Of a stretch of DNA of 64,000 nucleotides, positions 62,501 to 64,000 are shown one piece after another. The DNA comes from Flavobacterium lacus. Lineage in GTDB: Bacteria > Bacteroidota > Bacteroidia > Flavobacteriales > Flavobacteriaceae. Positions within the stretch are counted from its first letter, which is position 1. Every line of letters starts with the position of its first letter. The stretch covers positions 1 to 64,000 of the forward strand of contig NZ_QLSV01000003.1 of the NCBI RefSeq assembly GCF_003268815.1. The letters are read 5' to 3'. The translations under genes were made by a program, and so were the position numbers. The notes below the pieces were generated by a model. It saw only the letters and a program-made list of their open reading frames with translations. It was not told the origin of the DNA and ran no database searches.

Positions 62501-62717
62501 ACTTGCTTTTTAAATCACTATAGACTGTTTCAGCATCGGTATAGTATTTTTTATCTAAACCAACTTGGTCATCCAATTGCTTTTTTTGCTCACCACTTAG
62601 AGAAAATGGCTTTTCTTTAGAAATCTCAAACTTAATTTTCAAGGCTTTCATAAATGCTTTTACAGCTTCTATTTGTGCATCATCTAGTGGGTGAATGGTT
62701 ATATTAAGTGGTGTCAT
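62490..62717 (-). CDS. Antitoxin of the ParE-type pair
   Basis: A 75-residue acidic protein (NITIHPLDDAQIEAVKAFMKALKIKFEI ... LKSKYGL) placed directly upstream of the toxin. Such small proteins bind and block the toxin and often repress their own operon. The N-terminal helix-rich part suggests a ribbon-helix-helix-like or DUF2683-like domain, but this is uncertain. Confidence 0.8.
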   Translation of the reverse strand: MTPLNITIHPLDDAQIEAVKAFMKALKIKFEISKEKPFSLSGEQKKQLDDQVGLDKKYYTDAETVYSDLKSKYGL

Positions 62718-62739
62718 ATCTAATTTAATTTAGGCATTA

Positions 62740-62747
62740 CAAATATA
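62740..62747 (-). promoter_or_regulatory. Candidate -7 box of the toxin-antitoxin operon
   Basis: TATATTTG on the minus strand fits TAnnTTTG, 23 bp upstream of the antitoxin start. No operator palindrome is clear. Confidence 0.4.
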
Positions 62748-62759
62748 AGAAAAAATTAA

Positions 62760-63206
62760 CTACTTCCGTTTCATCTCAATATGCGGAATATCATCCTCCA
62801 AATAAACCTCACTCGTTTGCTCAAACCCTAAATTTTCATAGAATTTTTGAAGGTATAATTGAGCGGAAATGGTAATGTTGTTTTCGTTTAATTCTGTTTG
62901 GGTCGTTGCAATAGCTTCTTGCATCAAATCATAACCCCATTTTTTATCGCGGTAGGATTGCTTGACTACTACTCTGCCGATGGACGCTTCTTCAAAATAA
63001 TCGCCGGGTTTAAAAATGCGGACATAGGCAACGATTTCGTTATTATATGTTCCAATAAGGTGAAGAGCTTTCTCATCTTTGCCGTCGATGTCTTGGTACA
63101 CGCAATTTTGCTCCACCACAAACACTTCGCTACGCAATTGCAGCACATTGTAAAGTTCGATTAGAGAAAGCTCGTTAAATCGCTTTATTTGGAATTGTAA
63201 TTTCAT
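62760..63206 (-). CDS. elaA: ElaA-type GNAT N-acetyltransferase
   Basis: A 148-residue acetyltransferase of the ElaA group. The N-terminal block ELYNVLQLRSEVFVVEQNCVYQDIDGKDE and the acetyl-CoA loop IGRVVVKQSYRDKKWGYDLM are both visible. The substrate is unknown. Confidence 0.92.
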   Translation of the reverse strand: MKLQFQIKRFNELSLIELYNVLQLRSEVFVVEQNCVYQDIDGKDEKALHLIGTYNNEIVAYVRIFKPGDYFEEASIGRVVVKQSYRDKKWGYDLMQEAIATTQTELNENNITISAQLYLQKFYENLGFEQTSEVYLEDDIPHIEMKRK

Positions 63207-63276
63207 TAAAATAGTTTCACAAGTTCTTCCGGCGAATTTAATAAAAGTTACCGATACATTTTTTAGAAAACGAAAC

Positions 63277-64000
63277 TTATAGCAGTTTCACCGATTTGAT
63301 GATGGATTCTAACTCGTGCATGATGTCGCGTTTAGCCAAGGAAGGGTTGTAGCAAAAACCTTCAATCACCAAATAACGATTGTTTTTTTCGTCTCTGATG
63401 GCATAATTGATGAAAGGACCAGCCATGAAATCGTTTTTCAATTCCCATGTTCCTTTGGTTTCGTATGTTTTCTTACCATTTAGCATGATATTGAACAAAT
63501 AAGGCGAATAAGCTGCTTCAGTAATCATGTAGGTGTTGGGAAGTGTTCCTTCAATGTGCTTTTGCCCAATGGAATCACGCATTTGAATGATAGTGGCAAT
63601 CGTGTTTGTGTCTTTTTGAAATGTATTTAAAGGAACTTCGTAAATCAACACACTAGCATTTCCGGAGGGAAGTTCTTTTCTAATCCAAAAGAATTTATCC
63701 TCTTCGATAATATAACGATAGGCCGTAGGAAGCTTTAAACTGGCTTTGAAATTCTTTTTGATTTTTGCATCGTCAAGCAGCGATTTTGAAATTCTGCGTT
63801 GATTTTCAACAATATCGGTTTGCTTGAACTTATTGATGATTTCCGGAGCATGTTTTTCTAACAAACTCACAATTTCGGCAACAGAACTTCCTGTAATATG
63901 AGCCACGTTTTGTGGTTTGGCAAACTCATTTTCAACTAATTCAAAATCGTTGTTTTCTTTTTTCAAAACCACCAGAATGTTTCGGCTGTTGGTCATGAAA
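63277..64000 (-). CDS. DUF4837-family protein (N-terminus beyond window edge)
   Basis: At least 239 residues of a DUF4837-type protein (NSRNILVVLKKENNDFELVE, EEDKFFWIRKELPSGNASVL, and the conserved end GFCYNPSLAKRDIMHELESI). The frame stays open to the window's last base, so the ATG at 63996 is probably internal and the usual N-terminal lipoprotein signal is outside. The family has no established function; Bacteroidota members are often lipoproteins. Confidence 0.85.
   Translation of the reverse strand, partial: FMTNSRNILVVLKKENNDFELVENEFAKPQNVAHITGSSVAEIVSLLEKHAPEIINKFKQTDIVENQRRISKSLLDDAKIKKNFKASLKLPTAYRYIIEEDKFFWIRKELPSGNASVLIYEVPLNTFQKDTNTIATIIQMRDSIGQKHIEGTLPNTYMITEAAYSPYLFNIMLNGKKTYETKGTWELKNDFMAGPFINYAIRDEKNNRYLVIEGFCYNPSLAKRDIMHELESIIKSVKLL

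Noticed and set aside
1..64000. CRISPR arrays, tRNA, rRNA or insertion sequences
   Set aside because: I looked for regular repeats with spacers, cloverleaf-like GC-rich segments and transposase motifs and saw none. A dedicated tRNA scan would settle the tRNA question.

Overview
The window is a low-GC, gene-dense bacterial chromosome segment that fits the phylum Bacteroidota, most likely a Flavobacterium or close relative. The signs are candidate promoters of the TAnnTTTG type, several secreted proteins with type IX secretion (T9SS) C-terminal sorting domains, many small lipoproteins ending the signal in a Cys, a short-chain (SDR) threonine dehydrogenase, and Flavobacteriaceae-style sufA-B-C-D and hem clusters. 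I see no rRNA, tRNA, CRISPR array, phage or insertion sequence. Genes not tied to a known family are called hypothetical.

Layout: 1-2000 holds the end of an OmpA-family gene, a perfect bidirectional terminator, a LOV-like PAS protein and a T9SS cargo protein. 2060-15374 is a heme-synthesis region built as two divergent arms around an AraC regulator. The minus arm is hemA-hemC-trkH-trkA-hemD-hemE (read from 8494 down to 2060). The plus arm is araC-hypothetical-hemH-MATE-hemJ-histidine kinase-enoyl-CoA hydratase. Between them lies a pair of 13-bp direct repeats placed 21 bp apart, a candidate AraC operator. 15532-18430 (minus) holds an HD hydrolase, a lipoprotein, an acyl-ACP desaturase and an acyltransferase. 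18567-24015 (plus) holds recA, a lipoprotein with an ECF sigma factor and a membrane-anchored beta-barrel partner, a SnoaL-like protein, an HMA-like anchored protein and a truncated-hemoglobin-like lipoprotein.

24069-34962 contains SDR threonine dehydrogenase, mfd, an ACT-domain protein, a secreted hydrolase, yraN, an LD-carboxypeptidase, a structured intergenic element and metG. 35003-43268 has a T9SS subtilase, a HAD hydrolase, a secreted unknown, a histone-deacetylase-like amidohydrolase, a small surface protein, HRDC and two tandem tailless SSB genes, and a GNAT-nitrilase fusion. 43270-48642 has a lipoprotein, a zinc-ribbon protein, a membrane M28 peptidase, an SDR and gpsA. 48648-53235 (minus) is the sufA-B-C-D operon plus a conserved hypothetical; each spacer inside suf carries a copy of a 28-29-bp repeat. 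53409-61649 (plus) has a metallo-beta-lactamase-fold protein, a lipoprotein subtilase, an M1 aminopeptidase, rnpA and a coupled DUF4349-S41 protease-double OmpA run. 61732-64000 ends with a lipoprotein, a ParE-type toxin-antitoxin pair, an ElaA-type acetyltransferase and a DUF4837 gene cut by the window edge.

The points I think most deserve a second look are the hemA/araC operator repeats and the transporter and kinase built into the hem operon, the truncated-hemoglobin-like lipoprotein, the repeated elements in the suf spacers, the tailless SSB pair beside phased 10-bp repeats, and the structured element upstream of metG.
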